Shown here in pieces: positions 63,801 to 64,000 of a stretch of DNA of 64,000 nt. Below the pieces are notes generated by a model. That model saw only the letters and a program-made list of their open reading frames with translations. It did not search any database and was not told where the DNA came from. Each line of letters starts with the position of its first letter. The stretch's first letter is position 1. A program made the position numbers and the translations under genes. This stretch comes from Hyposmocoma kahamanoa (taxonomy: Eukaryota > Arthropoda > Insecta > Lepidoptera > Cosmopterigidae): positions 5,098,834 through 5,162,833 of the forward strand of contig NW_020653855.1 in the NCBI RefSeq assembly GCF_003589595.1, given 5' to 3'.

Positions 63801-64000
63801 TCCCTTCCGAAGCTCCGCTTCTCTAGTAGACAAAAGAAGTTATCATGGTCACTGGGAGGCATAGCTATGGCAACTCGTAATTACGGTTTATCTTATAATA
63901 TTTAAACGCGCGTAAATCAGATGCGTATTTTCCGCTTTCAAACCTTAATCAACATCATCAAGCCTATTGCGTTTAAGAATAAAATTAATAACTTCACCCA

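Noticed and set aside
1..64000. CRISPR arrays, operons, riboswitches, rRNA
   Set aside because: No regularly spaced direct repeats, ribosome-binding-site layout or rRNA-like sequence; the window is a eukaryotic nuclear genome.

Overview
The window looks like a piece of an arthropod nuclear genome, very probably a moth or butterfly (Lepidoptera). It is AT-rich, the genes are split by GT-AG introns, and much of the rest is interspersed repeats of kinds I recognise from lepidopteran DNA: tRNA-headed SINEs, short inverted-repeat elements, fragments of non-LTR retrotransposons and a Penelope-like element. No bacterial features are present. The order-level call is an inference from recall and was not tested by a database search.

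Two conserved genes can be assembled exon by exon. On the minus strand, 13.7-23.4 kb (possibly from 25.6 kb) carries NitFhit, the invertebrate fusion of a Nit1-type nitrilase-family amidase with a Fhit-type histidine-triad hydrolase. Eight coding exons join in frame, but the last exon, which should hold the HIT catalytic histidines, was not found. It may lie in the 400-base assembly gap (12086-12485) or beyond the left edge. On the plus strand, 27.6-47.2 kb carries a complete Sgt1 gene (suppressor of G2 allele of skp1; HSP90 co-chaperone) of six exons, 216 residues, with CS and SGS domains and no TPR. The two genes are head-to-head. A GC-rich open stretch at 59736-59917 may be the last exon of a third, unidentified gene.

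Layout: 0-13.7 kb is repeat-dense with no recognised exon. 13.7-25.8 kb is NitFhit, with a young 5'-truncated Jockey-type LINE in one intron. 25.8-27.6 kb is the divergent promoter region. 27.6-47.2 kb is Sgt1, whose fourth intron holds a broken gene of an unclassified repetitive protein family and a CR1-like LINE tail, and whose 11.8-kb fifth intron holds a Penelope-like relic and a nested pile of transposons. 47.2-64 kb is intergenic or intronic, with an RNase H-bearing LINE relic on the minus strand and many short elements.

The most informative material is the mobile-DNA structure: an inverted-repeat family with clean 8-bp target duplications, a fold-back family at TA targets, a three-level nested insertion, SINEs with different tRNA heads on one common tail, and Penelope-type terminal repeats with a degenerate hammerhead-like segment. 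Family letters (A-D, FB and so on) are local names defined in the entries.
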